Made by a program: the position numbers and the translations under genes. Shown piece after piece: positions 1 to 8,912 of a DNA stretch of 64,000 bases. The first letter of the stretch is position 1, and the number at the start of each line of letters is the position of its first letter. Source of the stretch: Candidatus Zixiibacteriota bacterium. GTDB taxonomy: Bacteria; Zixibacteria; MSB-5A5; GN15; JACZUZ01. The stretch is from contig JAJRPM010000013.1 of the NCBI GenBank assembly GCA_024280775.1, positions 62,001 through 126,000 of the forward strand. The letters run 5' to 3'. The notes under the pieces were generated by a model. It searched no databases. It was not told where the DNA came from and saw only the letters and a program-made list of their open reading frames with translations.

Positions 1-340
1 AGCGCTCTGCTATACATAAACTGGCGAGCAAACACAACGGAACACTATACACCGATGTTACAAATGTTTTTCTCAAGAGAATCTGGAGGATTCGATTGAT
101 TGAAGAAATGAATCCTGATTGACAGGAATTCTTTTGAAGAGATTACCTGAGGCTCCGGCCTGCCTGGATGCCCGCCTTCGCGGGCAAGACAATTCGTTGC
201 AATCTGGAATGGTAGAAACTATTAGGCTCGACTAGCGAGAACAACATGTCGGGTTTCTCCGCGTCTGCGACGCTCCGGAACCCGACCTACGGCTCCACAA
301 CTGAAGCAAACTTGCGATATGTAATGTGAAAAAAACGAGA
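1..340. other. Left-edge intergenic region with hairpin repeats
   Basis: No gene is clearly supported here. Two plus-strand frames are open from the window edge, one to a stop ending at 122 and one to about 99. Either could be the tail of a gene outside the window, but neither has recognisable motifs. A small perfect hairpin (GCCCGC, CTTC loop, GCGGGC) lies at 170-185, and a GTCGGGTT/AACCCGAC repeat at 245-291 is annotated separately. No convincing terminator for the leftward envC operon was found. Confidence 0.4.
245..291. repeat. GTCGGGTT/AACCCGAC hairpin repeat, copy 1
   Basis: This is an imperfect inverted repeat with arms GTCGGGTTTC and GGAACCCGACCTAC around a short variable centre. The same arms recur at 36180-36227, 36264-36308 and 62761-62809, always between genes. 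The unit resembles a REP-like or MITE-like hairpin. Confidence 0.7.
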
Positions 341-1591
341 CTAATGCAATTCGCCGAAATCCAGCCAGATTATTGGGTCTACTGATTCTTTGCCGCTTCG
401 TATTTCGAATTTCACTGACCCGGTTGCGGTAACTCCAACTGCGGTGCGCACTGCAATCGTTTGGTCCAGCACAACCTTGACTCTGTCCAATCCGCCGTAG
501 GTTGTGTAGAACCCGTCGTCATGGGCGACAATGACAAACTTCCCATAGCCCCGCAGGGAGCCGATATAGGCAATCACACCCTCAGCAACCGCGCGCACAT
601 TGTAATTGGGCTTGCCCTGAATCTCAACTCCTGGTGAAAATGTCTTCAGGTTACTAACACCATCAGTCTTCCAACCGAACCCGGTGATAATTCGTCCCTG
701 AATCGGCGGCTTGAGCCGTCCTTTTTGCGCGATAAACAACCCTGTGAAATCCGCCTGCGGGGTCGAACGTCGCGAGGTGTTCTTCTCGCGCTCACGAGCC
801 TCAAGCCGAGCGACAACGTCACTCATATGTTTGGCCTCTTCACTCAAATAGAGCAGTCTGTCGGCCACAGATTCTTTGTCCTTGCGCAACTTGCCAAGTT
901 TCCCCTTGGACATATCCCGCTCGGACTTACGCAGACTTGCTCCGGCGGCTCGTTTCCTTTTCAACTTCTTAACATCACGCTCCGACTTACTGACATTACT
1001 CAGATTAGACTCGGCGCTCTTCGCCAAATCAATCGAAACACCCACTTCATGGCGCCTCAATTTTCCAATAGCCCCGAAATACGCAGTCTGCCAAACTTCA
1101 TCACTAGAGGCCGGAGCGTCAATTTGTCCTAATGGATTATCAGCGCCTTGCGGATTGGGAGTGAGGTCAAATTCCTGTAGATAGAAAGAGCGCAAGTCCC
1201 GTTTGAACCTATCCTGCGTATTGGCCATCAGTTTCTTGCGCGCTTCAAGACGCTCTTTAGCGGCGGCTTTCTTTTTCTGTAAACGTCCGAGTTTGGCGTT
1301 TACTTTCTTGATAACCTGCCTGTCAAGCTCGATACGCTCATCAAGGTCTTTTAGTTTGTTCAGAAGTTTTGTTTCACTACCGCGAAGCGAATCGAGTTGC
1401 TTTTGTGTCTCATCCAGCTCGACTCGAACTTTCGATAACTCCGTCTTCTTTTTCTTCACATCTTTGGAAGGAGACTTCGCCGCCACAATCGGAGATAGCG
1501 CCAAAGAAAGAAGCATTAGTATCAACGAGAGCGCAAATGTGCGCTTTGAATTTTCAGTTTGATTGCACATACTTATTGATACCCGGCGCAT
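341..1591 (-). CDS. envC: EnvC-like murein hydrolase activator (degenerate LytM/M23 domain)
   Basis: Probable periplasmic activator of cell-wall amidases at the division site, working under FtsEX. The protein (416 aa) has a basic N-terminus and a hydrophobic signal segment at about residues 20-38, a long charged coiled coil at about 45-280, and a C-terminal M23/LytM domain from about 290. The metal-binding positions of active M23 peptidases are lost: the HxxxD region reads FSPGVEIQ and the HxH region reads VKFEIRSG. This is the state of regulatory EnvC/dLytM proteins, which activate amidases rather than cut wall themselves. The ATG at 1591 was chosen over an upstream TTG because its A is the last base of the ftsX stop codon (TGATG). 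That overlap implies translational coupling. The gene order ftsE-ftsX-envC supports the call; amidase partners are not in the window. Confidence 0.85.
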   Translation of the reverse strand: MRRVSISMCNQTENSKRTFALSLILMLLSLALSPIVAAKSPSKDVKKKKTELSKVRVELDETQKQLDSLRGSETKLLNKLKDLDERIELDRQVIKKVNAKLGRLQKKKAAAKERLEARKKLMANTQDRFKRDLRSFYLQEFDLTPNPQGADNPLGQIDAPASSDEVWQTAYFGAIGKLRRHEVGVSIDLAKSAESNLSNVSKSERDVKKLKRKRAAGASLRKSERDMSKGKLGKLRKDKESVADRLLYLSEEAKHMSDVVARLEAREREKNTSRRSTPQADFTGLFIAQKGRLKPPIQGRIITGFGWKTDGVSNLKTFSPGVEIQGKPNYNVRAVAEGVIAYIGSLRGYGKFVIVAHDDGFYTTYGGLDRVKVVLDQTIAVRTAVGVTATGSVKFEIRSGKESVDPIIWLDFGELH

Positions 1592-2451
1592 CAACGCGAG
1601 GTTCCGCGCGACCCGCTCACAGCAAACAACGCCCCGAAGAACCCGACCGCAGTAGCCACTAGAATCATCAAACCCATTTCTTCATAGGTCGGTAGCGCTG
1701 ATTCAACATGCGCCAGATGCCATTTGCTTTGCGCAAAAATAATAGCTCCCCAACTCAATGCCGCAGAGAGCGCAGTCAATGTGACACCCTCAACCACAAA
1801 CGGCATCCCCAAAAACCAAGACCCCGCGCCCAGCAAACGCATTTGCTTGAAATGACCAGTCTTGGCTCGCACCACTAGCCCCACCAATAACGCCGCATTA
1901 AGAGAAACTCCGGCAAAAATCCCCAGCATCACAAATCGCAATATGTAGCTAGTCCTCTGACGATTCTCAGTGGCCGCCTTCAGCCATTGACGATTGTAAC
2001 TCACCTGCAAAACTCCCGGCCACTTCTCAAAACGTTGATTCAGACTGGTGAAATACTCCTGTGACGGACTACCACGTTCAAAGTGTACCTGAATAGAGCG
2101 CGGCAGAGGGTTAACGGTGTCTCCGGCAAGAAAATCAGAGCCAAGCTTGGTCATCAGTCTCGCGCGCGCTTTGTCTTTATCGAGCGCAACAACTTTTGCA
2201 ATACCTTCCAGCGACTGAATCTCCTGCGCATGAGCGGTGAAATCTGCGTCAGAAATAGCATCATCAAAAAACACTTCCATAGTCAATTCAGAAAACAGAT
2301 CATCATAGAAATTCTCAATAGCATGCGACCCAATCCACACCATATTGAAAAGCACAAACAACAAAGTAGAAATAAAGAGCGAACCCAGATGGGCCAGCGG
2401 CGAACGACGCAAGTTACGCCCGAACTCCTGCAAAAAATATCCTCCACTCAT
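1591..2451 (-). CDS. ftsX: Cell division ABC transporter permease-like protein FtsX
   Basis: Inner-membrane FtsX (286 aa). It has a cytoplasmic N-terminus and a first membrane helix at about residues 22-44. A large periplasmic loop follows (about 45-165), containing the typical acidic VFF-type segment and an LPRSIQVHF-like strand. Three further membrane helices fall at about 168-195, 210-235 and 255-280. In known systems the loop binds EnvC or another hydrolase activator and the cytoplasmic face binds FtsE. An AGAGGGAT ribosome-binding site lies about 10 nt before the ATG. The gene starts 15 bp after ftsE and overlaps envC by one base. FtsX itself looks intact, which makes the degenerate FtsE next door more striking. 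Confidence 0.93.
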   Translation of the reverse strand: MSGGYFLQEFGRNLRRSPLAHLGSLFISTLLFVLFNMVWIGSHAIENFYDDLFSELTMEVFFDDAISDADFTAHAQEIQSLEGIAKVVALDKDKARARLMTKLGSDFLAGDTVNPLPRSIQVHFERGSPSQEYFTSLNQRFEKWPGVLQVSYNRQWLKAATENRQRTSYILRFVMLGIFAGVSLNAALLVGLVVRAKTGHFKQMRLLGAGSWFLGMPFVVEGVTLTALSAALSWGAIIFAQSKWHLAHVESALPTYEEMGLMILVATAVGFFGALFAVSGSRGTSR

Positions 2452-2466
2452 TGTCGCTATATCCCT

Positions 2467-3198
2467 CTAGTTGTCTTGTGACTTCTTGTCTTGAGAATTC
2501 TTATCTTGTGACTTCATGCTTTGTGATTTCTTAGAAAAAGCGCCGGTGTATTCATGAAAGAGAAGCGCCGTTGAACCGGTAACTGCGAGTCTCTTGAAAT
2601 GCTCAACAATCACGCCGCTCCAATTCGCATCAAGGCCACTCAAAGGCGCCTCGAGAATCATCAACTCCGGATCATGTGTCAGCGCGCGAGCAATCAATGT
2701 GACCCTGCGCTCAATTGCTCCCAGATGCGCCACCGGCTCAGCCAGCAAATCCCCTAATTGCAACGCCTCGCTAATTCTCTCAATTCGCATTTGTGTCTGA
2801 CGTTTCCCTAGGCGACGAATCATGCAGGGCAATGCCAGATTCTGTGAAACATTCAATTCGGCTATCAAATCATAGCCTCCGCCAACAATTCCAATTCTCC
2901 TGCGAAGCCTGAGAATCTCGCGTTTGCTGATATCGCCCAAATCGAACCCCAAAACACTAACCGCCCCGACAGGAGGTCTCCGCTGACCGGTCAAATAGCG
3001 CAATAATCCGGCTACCGCCCTGGAACTCAAGGAGTTAACCGTGGTCAAAGCCCCGGAGGCAACTGAGATTCCGTCTTGGCGGACTGCCTTAGACTCATCG
3101 GTGCCAGCGGATTCATCCCCGGAATACATATCAGAAAGGAATTCGCCGCTGATTTCCACGGCCACTTGAGTTTCGGAATCGGTTTCTAGAGCTTGCAT
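2467..3198 (-). CDS. ftsE: FtsE-like ABC ATPase with lost catalytic motifs
   Basis: Occupies the FtsE position upstream of ftsX and aligns with FtsE along most of its length (LRRRIG, the LALP segment, ARAL, SGLD). The nucleotide-handling motifs are missing. The P-loop region (about residues 52-66) has no GxxGxGKS/T and no lysine. The Q-loop FQD is VGGGYD (105-110). The signature LSGGE is LGAIE (159-163). Walker B LLADEP is ILEAPL (181-186), so the catalytic Asp-Glu pair becomes Glu-Ala. The D-loop SGLD and a possible H-loop His215 remain. The frame is uninterrupted over 243 aa, so this is not a simple frameshift. The last 20 residues are pentapeptide repeats of the KSQDK type made by a 15-nt DNA repeat. 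The protein likely binds FtsX as a structural pseudo-ATPase. A second, active FtsE elsewhere cannot be excluded. Confidence 0.82.
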   Translation of the reverse strand: MQALETDSETQVAVEISGEFLSDMYSGDESAGTDESKAVRQDGISVASGALTTVNSLSSRAVAGLLRYLTGQRRPPVGAVSVLGFDLGDISKREILRLRRRIGIVGGGYDLIAELNVSQNLALPCMIRRLGKRQTQMRIERISEALQLGDLLAEPVAHLGAIERRVTLIARALTHDPELMILEAPLSGLDANWSGVIVEHFKRLAVTGSTALLFHEYTGAFSKKSQSMKSQDKNSQDKKSQDN

Positions 3199-3590
3199 AA
3201 CGTTATATCTAATACGTTTTCCTGGTACAGAGCGGTTTCTAGGCTAGTATGACTGTCAAAACAGGTGAATGCTGTTCATTATTTGAACTTGTCAGACAAA
3301 AATGATATTCTTCCCGAGGACAGGTTTGCCTGTCTGGTGAAAAAACCGGGACAATCATCTAGCCTGTGTACAACTGACAACGATTTCCGGTTGTATAACA
3401 TTCTGAGCTTTCACAGCCGACATTCGATTTACCATGTCAGCTATCCGGCCGATACTGGCTATATATGAACGACCCAAGAGATAACAATCTCTTCACAAAT
3501 AAGCAGAATTCACATATGCGTCCCAATCAATAAACATGACGGCCGCAACACCTAAGAGAAACCCCAGCGCTAGTCAAAGGCAAGTCAAAA
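3199..3590. other. Divergent intergenic region between ftsE and the propeller gene
   Basis: This 392 bp gap lies between divergent genes and must hold promoters for both. It contains one short plus-strand frame (3265-3468) without recognisable sequence or ribosome-binding site, which I do not call. No clear promoter consensus or repeat was found. Confidence 0.4.
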
Positions 3591-4694
3591 ATGGATAGTC
3601 TCCCACGTAAAAATACCAAGCCAACCATCAAAACAACATTCTCGGGCCGAGTTCTTCTCACCAATCTGCAAACCAGGTCAAAAGCCCTTACATTCGCAAC
3701 AACTCTGGTGTGTACGCTGGCCGCAGTTTCCCTGGCCCCTACCCAAACGCAGGCTCAATTCAAAAAAACTGACTGGCGCGCTTTGGAAACCAACACCAAG
3801 GTGGAATTCACCGGAGCGTCGATATTTTCTCTTGCAACTACGCTATATGTTGATGAAAAGGGTTACCTGTGGGACACCTGGGACACCTTGCTTATCCCCA
3901 AACCGCATCATCTCGATGTAATAAACTCAAACCGTGAGCCAATCGAGGCAGTGCGCTTCACCGATGTCGAATACAATACCGACTCCAGCGGATTTATTTG
4001 CGGCGAGCAGGGAATTCTCCTACAAACAAAGGACTGGGGACGAAACTGGAAACAGCGTTACTTTCCGAATCTAGATATGCTGTATTTCTATGATATGACC
4101 TTTATCAACCGCAGACAGGGCGTGTTGATTGGGGTAACAGGCAGTGATTCTATCCGCTACAAGGGTATAGTGTATCGCACCGACGATGGCGGCGACACCT
4201 GGCAGGAAGTCACAGGAGTTCTGGGCATTGGTTTTTCACACGTTCACCGTGACCTGGAAACCGACAATCTAATAATCACCGCTATAGGCTCTGTGTTAAT
4301 CTCTGAAGACCGCGGCAAAACCTGGGAATCAATCAAACTTCCCGAGGGTGATATCATGCGCTCCACAATCGTGACCGGCGACCACGGAATCTCCGTCGGA
4401 ATGAATGGTCGGATACTGCGTTCAGAAGACGCCGGAAAAACCTGGAAAGACAGTGAGTCACCTACTGAGAATTCTCTGACAAGCGTCACTCGCTATGCTC
4501 CGGGAGTATGGTACATAGCCGGAGAGCATGGAGAAGTATGGAGCACAAAAGACTTTGGGAAGTCTTGGAAGAATATGCGGATAAAGAAAGATGTGCGACT
4601 CAATGGAGTATATCGCAGAGGTCCCAAATTATTCGTTTGGGGTACAGACGGAACAATCATGGTTCGCGGACTAGGACGGGGACACAGCGAATAA
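3591..4694 (+). CDS. Exported Ycf48/BNR-type beta-propeller protein
   Basis: A 367-aa exported protein. A long polar N-terminus precedes a signal segment (about residues 32-54, TFATTLVCTLAAVSLAPT, ending in a QAQ-like site). The rest is a series of propeller blades. Each carries a sialidase/Ycf48-type turn of the form S/T-x-D-x-G-x-x-W: KDWGRNW, DDGGDTW, EDRGKTW, EDAGKTW and KDFGKSW. Ycf48 itself helps photosystem II assembly, but most bacterial relatives are secreted or periplasmic proteins of unknown ligand, and nothing here suggests photosynthesis. The gene stands alone, divergent from ftsE and convergent with rho. Function beyond a protein- or ligand-binding propeller is unknown. Confidence 0.8.
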   Translation: MDSLPRKNTKPTIKTTFSGRVLLTNLQTRSKALTFATTLVCTLAAVSLAPTQTQAQFKKTDWRALETNTKVEFTGASIFSLATTLYVDEKGYLWDTWDTLLIPKPHHLDVINSNREPIEAVRFTDVEYNTDSSGFICGEQGILLQTKDWGRNWKQRYFPNLDMLYFYDMTFINRRQGVLIGVTGSDSIRYKGIVYRTDDGGDTWQEVTGVLGIGFSHVHRDLETDNLIITAIGSVLISEDRGKTWESIKLPEGDIMRSTIVTGDHGISVGMNGRILRSEDAGKTWKDSESPTENSLTSVTRYAPGVWYIAGEHGEVWSTKDFGKSWKNMRIKKDVRLNGVYRRGPKLFVWGTDGTIMVRGLGRGHSE

Positions 4695-4705
4695 GCCATT
4701 TCCCG

Positions 4706-4745
4706 AAAAAAAGAAGTCTTCAGGCGTAACGCTACGCCTGAAGAC
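4706..4745 (-). terminator. Intrinsic terminator of rho
   Basis: A perfect 13-bp stem (4716-4728 with 4733-4745) closes a 4-nt loop. Read on the minus strand it is followed by a run of seven T (4706-4712). It sits 33 bp past the rho stop codon. On the plus strand there is no U-run, so it would be a weak terminator for the propeller gene. Confidence 0.88.
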
Positions 4746-4778
4746 CTCAAAAAATATCAATCAATTTGAGGCTTAACG

Positions 4779-6224
4779 TCAGTCTTTCATCGACTGCAAG
4801 AATGCCTTGTTGGTCTTGGATTTTTTCATACGATCACGCAGGAATTCCATTGCTTCAATCGGATTCATCTCCGAAAGGAACTTTCTCAGAATCCAAATCT
4901 TCTGCAATGTGTCACTATCGAGAAGTAACTCTTCCTTACGAGTGGAGCTACGATTGATGTCAATCGCCGGGTAAATTCGTCTATCTCCGAGACGTCTATC
5001 GAGAACCAACTCCATATTGCCAGTTCCTTTGAACTCCTCGAAAATCACTTCATCCATGCGAGAACCGGTTTCAATCAACGCCGTGGCGATAATTGTAAGC
5101 GAACCACCGTTCTCAACATTACGCGCCGCGCCAAAGAAACGCTTCGGACGATGAAGCGCATTTGAATCCACACCACCGGATAGAATCTTACCCGAATGAG
5201 GCACAACCGAGTTATGCGCTCTCGCCAAACGCGTCAGAGAATCCAGCAAAATCACTACATCATGCTTATGCTCCACCAAACGCTTGGCCTTGGCCGTTAC
5301 CATATCAGCAACCTGTACATGACGCTCAGCCGGTTCGTCAAAGGTAGAAGATATGACCTCGCCCCTAACGGTCTTTCTCATATCAGTGACTTCTTCAGGA
5401 CGTTCATCAATCAATAACACAATCAACTTGACTTCGGGATGGTTCACAGCAATCGCATTGGCGATTCTCTGCAGAATCATGGTCTTACCGGCTTTTGGCG
5501 GCGAGGTAATCAAACCACGCTGTCCTCTACCAATCGGACAAAGCAAATCTATTGTTCTGCCAGTCAACTCATCCGGCTCAGTCTCCAAACAGAACGCATC
5601 ATCGGCGTACAATGGCGTAAGGTTATCAAAATGAATCTTGTGTTTGGAAATCTCCGGCTCCTGATAGTTGATTGACTCAATCTTCAAGAGAGCAAAATAG
5701 CGCTCGGAGTCTTTCGGAGGACGAACCTGACCGGCGACAGTGTCACCAGTGCTTAGATCAAAGCGTTTGATCTGCGACGGCGAGACATAAATATCGTCAG
5801 GCCCCGGTAGGTAGTTGTAATTCGGCGACCTGAGGAAACCATAACCCTCATCGAGAATCTCAAGCGCCCCCTCGGCGTAGAGCATCCCGGATTGAGTGCT
5901 ATGCGCTTCCATAATCTTGAAAATCAATTCTGATTTCCTCAATCCGGAAACGCCCGGAATCCCGAGAGACTCCGCCATCTTTAGCAATTCAGCAATGGTT
6001 TTCGTTTTCAGATCGACTGCTTCGCTACTTGTCGTAGTATTTGCCATGGTATTTCCCATAGTACTATTCTCTGAATTATTGTTTTTGCGCATTGGATTCG
6101 CTTGAGGCCTGGGGCCGCGTTTGGAATCTGAGCTTGAGCCAGATCTACCGCGACTTGTTCGCGAGGAACCACTTTTCGGTTTTGAGGAAGCCCCGGCGTT
6201 ACGATCTTTTGTTTTGACAGTCAT
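4779..6224 (-). CDS. rho: Transcription termination factor Rho
   Basis: Homohexameric RNA helicase that ends transcription at Rho-dependent sites. The 481-aa protein has a disordered basic N-terminal extension of about 70 residues rich in Ser, Lys, Arg and Asn. It then has a Rho N-domain helical region ([12 protein letters not shown]), the RNA-binding cold-shock-like domain ([23 protein letters not shown] region) and the RecA-like ATPase. Walker A is PPKAGKT, the Walker B strand is [14 protein letters not shown], and GGVDSNAL forms the Q-loop region. The extension contains a 12-nt tandem repeat encoding [12 protein letters not shown]. Such Rho extensions are known in Bacteroidetes and relatives. 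Rho is followed by a strong intrinsic terminator. The 276-bp stretch before the start may hold its own leader. Confidence 0.98.
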   Translation of the reverse strand: MTVKTKDRNAGASSKPKSGSSRTSRGRSGSSSDSKRGPRPQANPMRKNNNSENSTMGNTMANTTTSSEAVDLKTKTIAELLKMAESLGIPGVSGLRKSELIFKIMEAHSTQSGMLYAEGALEILDEGYGFLRSPNYNYLPGPDDIYVSPSQIKRFDLSTGDTVAGQVRPPKDSERYFALLKIESINYQEPEISKHKIHFDNLTPLYADDAFCLETEPDELTGRTIDLLCPIGRGQRGLITSPPKAGKTMILQRIANAIAVNHPEVKLIVLLIDERPEEVTDMRKTVRGEVISSTFDEPAERHVQVADMVTAKAKRLVEHKHDVVILLDSLTRLARAHNSVVPHSGKILSGGVDSNALHRPKRFFGAARNVENGGSLTIIATALIETGSRMDEVIFEEFKGTGNMELVLDRRLGDRRIYPAIDINRSSTRKEELLLDSDTLQKIWILRKFLSEMNPIEAMEFLRDRMKKSKTNKAFLQSMKD

Positions 6225-6500
6225 TGTCGCTTTCTATTCTAATTTTGCTTACCGGAAAGTCTTACTGGCTCCAAAGCCGAATCAATTCTGAATCTATGAA
6301 GTCTTTAGTGTTGTACAGAACTTTTGGGTAACTAATCTGAATTCTATTCTAGTGTTAATATTTACGGAGATTATTTTTTTTCTCGAGAATGTTCTTCTAC
6401 AAGAATGTTCTACTTCAAGGTTGTTCTATTGTGTGGAGGCGCTTCTCCTAAAGGACTGAATCGCTGATTCAGCGCTTACAGTTGAGGACGGTTGGTTCAC
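6225..6500. other. rho upstream region with short tandem repeats
   Basis: This 276 bp gap between rsfS and rho should contain the rho promoter or leader. Visible structure is limited to three imperfect 16-nt tandem units (GAATGTTCT-type) around 6388-6432 and a small CTGAATC/GATTCAG dyad near 6456-6472. I see no gene. Confidence 0.4.
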
Positions 6501-6899
6501 TTAGCCGGAGCTTTCTCCCGTTTGTAAGTCAGACTGGTCTGGTTCAGAGGATTCTGAGAAAGGAATCTCAGGAGCGTCGCCCCAAAGCTTTTCCAACGAG
6601 TAAAACTCCCGAACCGGCTCTAGAAAGATATGCGCCACTACGTCAAAGTAGTCGAGCAAAACCCAACGACCACTCTGCATCCCCTCTTTCACGGAGGGAT
6701 GCGATCCTTCCCTAGACAACTCTTCGGAGATTGAGGCGCCTATGGCATTGACATGCATGGTCGCTTCACCTGAAGCAATGACAAAGAAATCAGTCACACT
6801 TGAGATTCCTCTTAAGTCCAATATCTTAATGTCAAACCCTTTCTTTGAAAGAGCTACTTCGGCGATTCGAATCGCCAATTCTTGCGCGTTTGTATTCAA
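6501..6899 (-). CDS. rsfS: Ribosome silencing factor RsfS (Iojap/YbeB family)
   Basis: Binds ribosomal protein uL14 on the large subunit and blocks subunit joining, sparing translation in stationary phase or starvation. The 132-aa protein has the full Iojap domain: LDLRGISSVTDFFVIASG near residues 25-42, then HVNAIG, GRWVLLDYFDVVAHIF and REFYSLEKLWGDA. A 20-residue polar tail follows. The start is TTG at 6899; the only nearby upstream ATG runs into a stop. The protein lies downstream of a LytR_C gene, an arrangement seen in many bacteria. Confidence 0.95.
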   Translation of the reverse strand: MNTNAQELAIRIAEVALSKKGFDIKILDLRGISSVTDFFVIASGEATMHVNAIGASISEELSREGSHPSVKEGMQSGRWVLLDYFDVVAHIFLEPVREFYSLEKLWGDAPEIPFSESSEPDQSDLQTGESSG

Positions 6900-7201
6900 C
6901 TAATTGTACATCTCACTAAGCGAAACTAGACTCGCTAAAACTAATTATTTTCTGCGGTGAATATAACTCAAACTCCCCTGGCCAACAACCTTCAATCCGT
7001 AACTAGCGAATAATATAATTATTGAAAGGAAGATTGAATCGGCTCTTACCGGAGATGGTTTCCGGAGCTTTGACTCTGAGCAATTACTACCAAAACAATT
7101 ACTACCAAAACGATAGCTACTGCAATACCGCGGTTCAGTTCAAAAAACGTGGGGCTCCGCAGAGGCGCGGACTATGATTACGGATTACTTCAGAAACTTC
7201 T
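6900..7201. other. Intergenic region with short tandem duplications
   Basis: 302 bp without a supported gene. It holds a 15-nt direct repeat (AATTACTACCAAAAC twice, near 7080-7112) and a 17-nt direct repeat (CAGAAACTTCTCT core, near 7191-7221). The second overlaps the 3' end of the next gene, so the stop codon lies inside the duplication. Confidence 0.5.
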
Positions 7202-7726
7202 CTATTTCAGAAACTTCTCTTTGTAATCCCTGCCAACAACCAATGTCACCTGGATTGAACGGTAATTGTCCTCTAAGGGAGCGTAGATAATGTCGTCGCG
7301 AAACAAACCTAACTGGTCAGCCAGTAATCTTGTGTCTTCAACGTGCTGTGTACGAGAGATGAGAAAAGACTTCTCAATGTCGTAGACAGTAAAGTTATCA
7401 ACATTGACAACAGAAACTTCCAATGGAAGCCGCACTCTAGACTTGAGCGCTTCAGCGACTTTTCCCGCTGAGCCACGCTCTCCGCATCCATTTAGTATCT
7501 GAACCCTCAGGCTAACCTCGGGTACCGGACGTGTCTTACTTACTCCGTTGGACACCTTCGCCGCAAAACTAGCGGCATAAACTACTGCCAGCGCAAAACC
7601 GATAACAATTAACGTTTCCAGCGCGCGTGACACCAGCCCCGACGATACTCGTTTTTTTGACACACGCCTGCCTGGCGCACGTTTCAATAAAGTAGTGAGA
7701 TTCCCCTTTCGTGGTTTTCTAGCCAT
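7202..7726 (-). CDS. Membrane-anchored LytR_C domain protein
   Basis: A 174-aa protein with a very basic N-terminus (about residues 1-32), one membrane helix (about 35-53, LIVIGFALAVVYAASFAA) and an extracytoplasmic LytR_C domain from about 72 to the end. The typical opening strand and turn VQILNGCGERGSAGKVAEAL is present, and the domain closes with VTLVVGRDY. LytR_C domains occur at the ends of LytR-CpsA-Psr proteins and as standalone anchored proteins; the molecular role of the standalone form is not established. It precedes rsfS in the same direction with a 300-bp gap. The stop codon is inside a short tandem repeat. Confidence 0.8.
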   Translation of the reverse strand: MARKPRKGNLTTLLKRAPGRRVSKKRVSSGLVSRALETLIVIGFALAVVYAASFAAKVSNGVSKTRPVPEVSLRVQILNGCGERGSAGKVAEALKSRVRLPLEVSVVNVDNFTVYDIEKSFLISRTQHVEDTRLLADQLGLFRDDIIYAPLEDNYRSIQVTLVVGRDYKEKFLK

Positions 7727-8127
7727 GTCTTCATGGTGTTATTTAACACCATACATTGGCAACTTAAAAATTCAATTATCTCTCAATAATCCTATAAAAC
7801 TTCTCTTGTTCTCTGCTTTTGCATAAGTAAGCGTCACTGCGCCCTGGCCCCCCTAATGGAGCTTTCAATGGAGACTACAACCGGGGGCTTGATAATCCAT
7901 CACCAGCTTACAGTGGCAAACAACTCAAAATTCGTTATTGGTGAATCGGAATAGGTCGGAAAGGCGACTGAGCCGCCGATGAAACCGCCATCAGCGTGAG
8001 TCTAAATCAACTGCCGATGAGGTCAGGATTTTAGAATATCCAATATGCTACCTAGCCTGTTTGCTACAAAAATTCCCCTGCTTGGAAGAAACGCTTGAAT
8101 ATGAAATAACGCATTGACCAGGATTGG
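7727..8127. other. Intergenic region without recognised features
   Basis: About 400 bp between two minus-strand genes. I see no open frame with codon bias or motifs, no strong terminator and no family repeat. It presumably contains the promoter of the LytR_C gene. Confidence 0.35.
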
Positions 8128-8676
8128 TCAAAACGGGTTAGCGCCGAAGCCATAACCATTGCTAAAGCCATTTCCGAATCCGCCAAAGGCGCCACCATAT
8201 CCGCTATACGGATTCAGATACCCCGAGGAATATCTGTTTGAGTACGGACTGCGTTGGACATTGATCCTCAAGCGGAATTTCGAATTCGGATGATAATCTA
8301 AAGCAAAGGCGGGAAACAAATCTCCCGTTGAATTAACAGCATTTCCAGAGAGATTCTGAGCCACCCCTAAAGCAAATTGCATTGAGAGTTTCGGTGAGAA
8401 TTCATAAAGCAAAGACCCGGTATACATTCCCACACCTGAGGAGCCAAAGGAATTCGATCCAAACGAGACAGAATAACTATGCGACCATTTCAGCTTGGAT
8501 AAATCTATCAACGAAAATGGCTTAACCGCCGGCTCAACCGAAACGGCGTTTTGATTGCGAATTTCATTCACCTTAACCCGATCAACGCCATTACTACTGG
8601 CATTTGCCGTTGCGGAGAATCCTAGCAGGACTCCAGCGCCAACGATAATAACCGCTCTGTTAAGTTGATTTCTCAT
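8128..8676 (-). CDS. Exported hypothetical protein, Gly/Phe/Asn-rich C-terminus
   Basis: A 182-aa protein with a signal peptide (RAVIIVGAGVLLGFSATANA, cleavage near residue 27). The middle reads like beta-strands of a small outer-membrane or surface protein (SHSYSVSFGS, GSLLYEF, LSMQFALGVAQNL, RLRINVQRSP). The C-terminal 35 residues are rich in Gly, Tyr, Phe and Asn (GGFGNGFSNGYGFGANPF) and the protein ends in Phe, as many outer-membrane proteins do. I do not recognise a named family. It is likely envelope-localised, and its neighbours give no functional hint. Confidence 0.6.
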   Translation of the reverse strand: MRNQLNRAVIIVGAGVLLGFSATANASSNGVDRVKVNEIRNQNAVSVEPAVKPFSLIDLSKLKWSHSYSVSFGSNSFGSSGVGMYTGSLLYEFSPKLSMQFALGVAQNLSGNAVNSTGDLFPAFALDYHPNSKFRLRINVQRSPYSNRYSSGYLNPYSGYGGAFGGFGNGFSNGYGFGANPF

Positions 8677-8912
8677 ATCTCTATAATACTAAAGAGCTTT
8701 TGCGGCTCTGTCAACTGGTTTCTAGCTAGATTCAGCAATGGGGCGATGAAGCAATATTGGCCCTATTATAATTATCGACCTTCTGACCTCTCCTATTTAC
8801 TCTAACACCTCAAAGTAACGGAAAGTTGCCTTTATTAGCCATAATCCGAAAATATTCGTAATCTCATGCTGTTCAACAAATTACGCGCTAACACGGCTCG
8901 CAAATCAGACCC

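Noticed and set aside
3-122. Open frame at the left edge, possible 3' end of a plus-strand gene
   Set aside because: Only 39 codons, a second frame is open over the same stretch, and no motif supports either.
725-1662. Several plus-strand frames of 97-135 codons opposite envC
   Set aside because: They are antisense shadows of the coiled-coil gene, lack family features, and the minus-strand reading is clearly EnvC.
2467-3198. FtsE motif loss as a sequencing or frameshift artefact
   Set aside because: The frame is continuous, the segments between the lost motifs still align with FtsE, and the losses are spread over four separate motifs, which one or two indels cannot explain.
3265-3468. 67-aa frame in the ftsE/propeller intergenic region
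   Set aside because: No ribosome-binding site, no recognisable domain or signal peptide, and it fills a region expected to hold divergent promoters.
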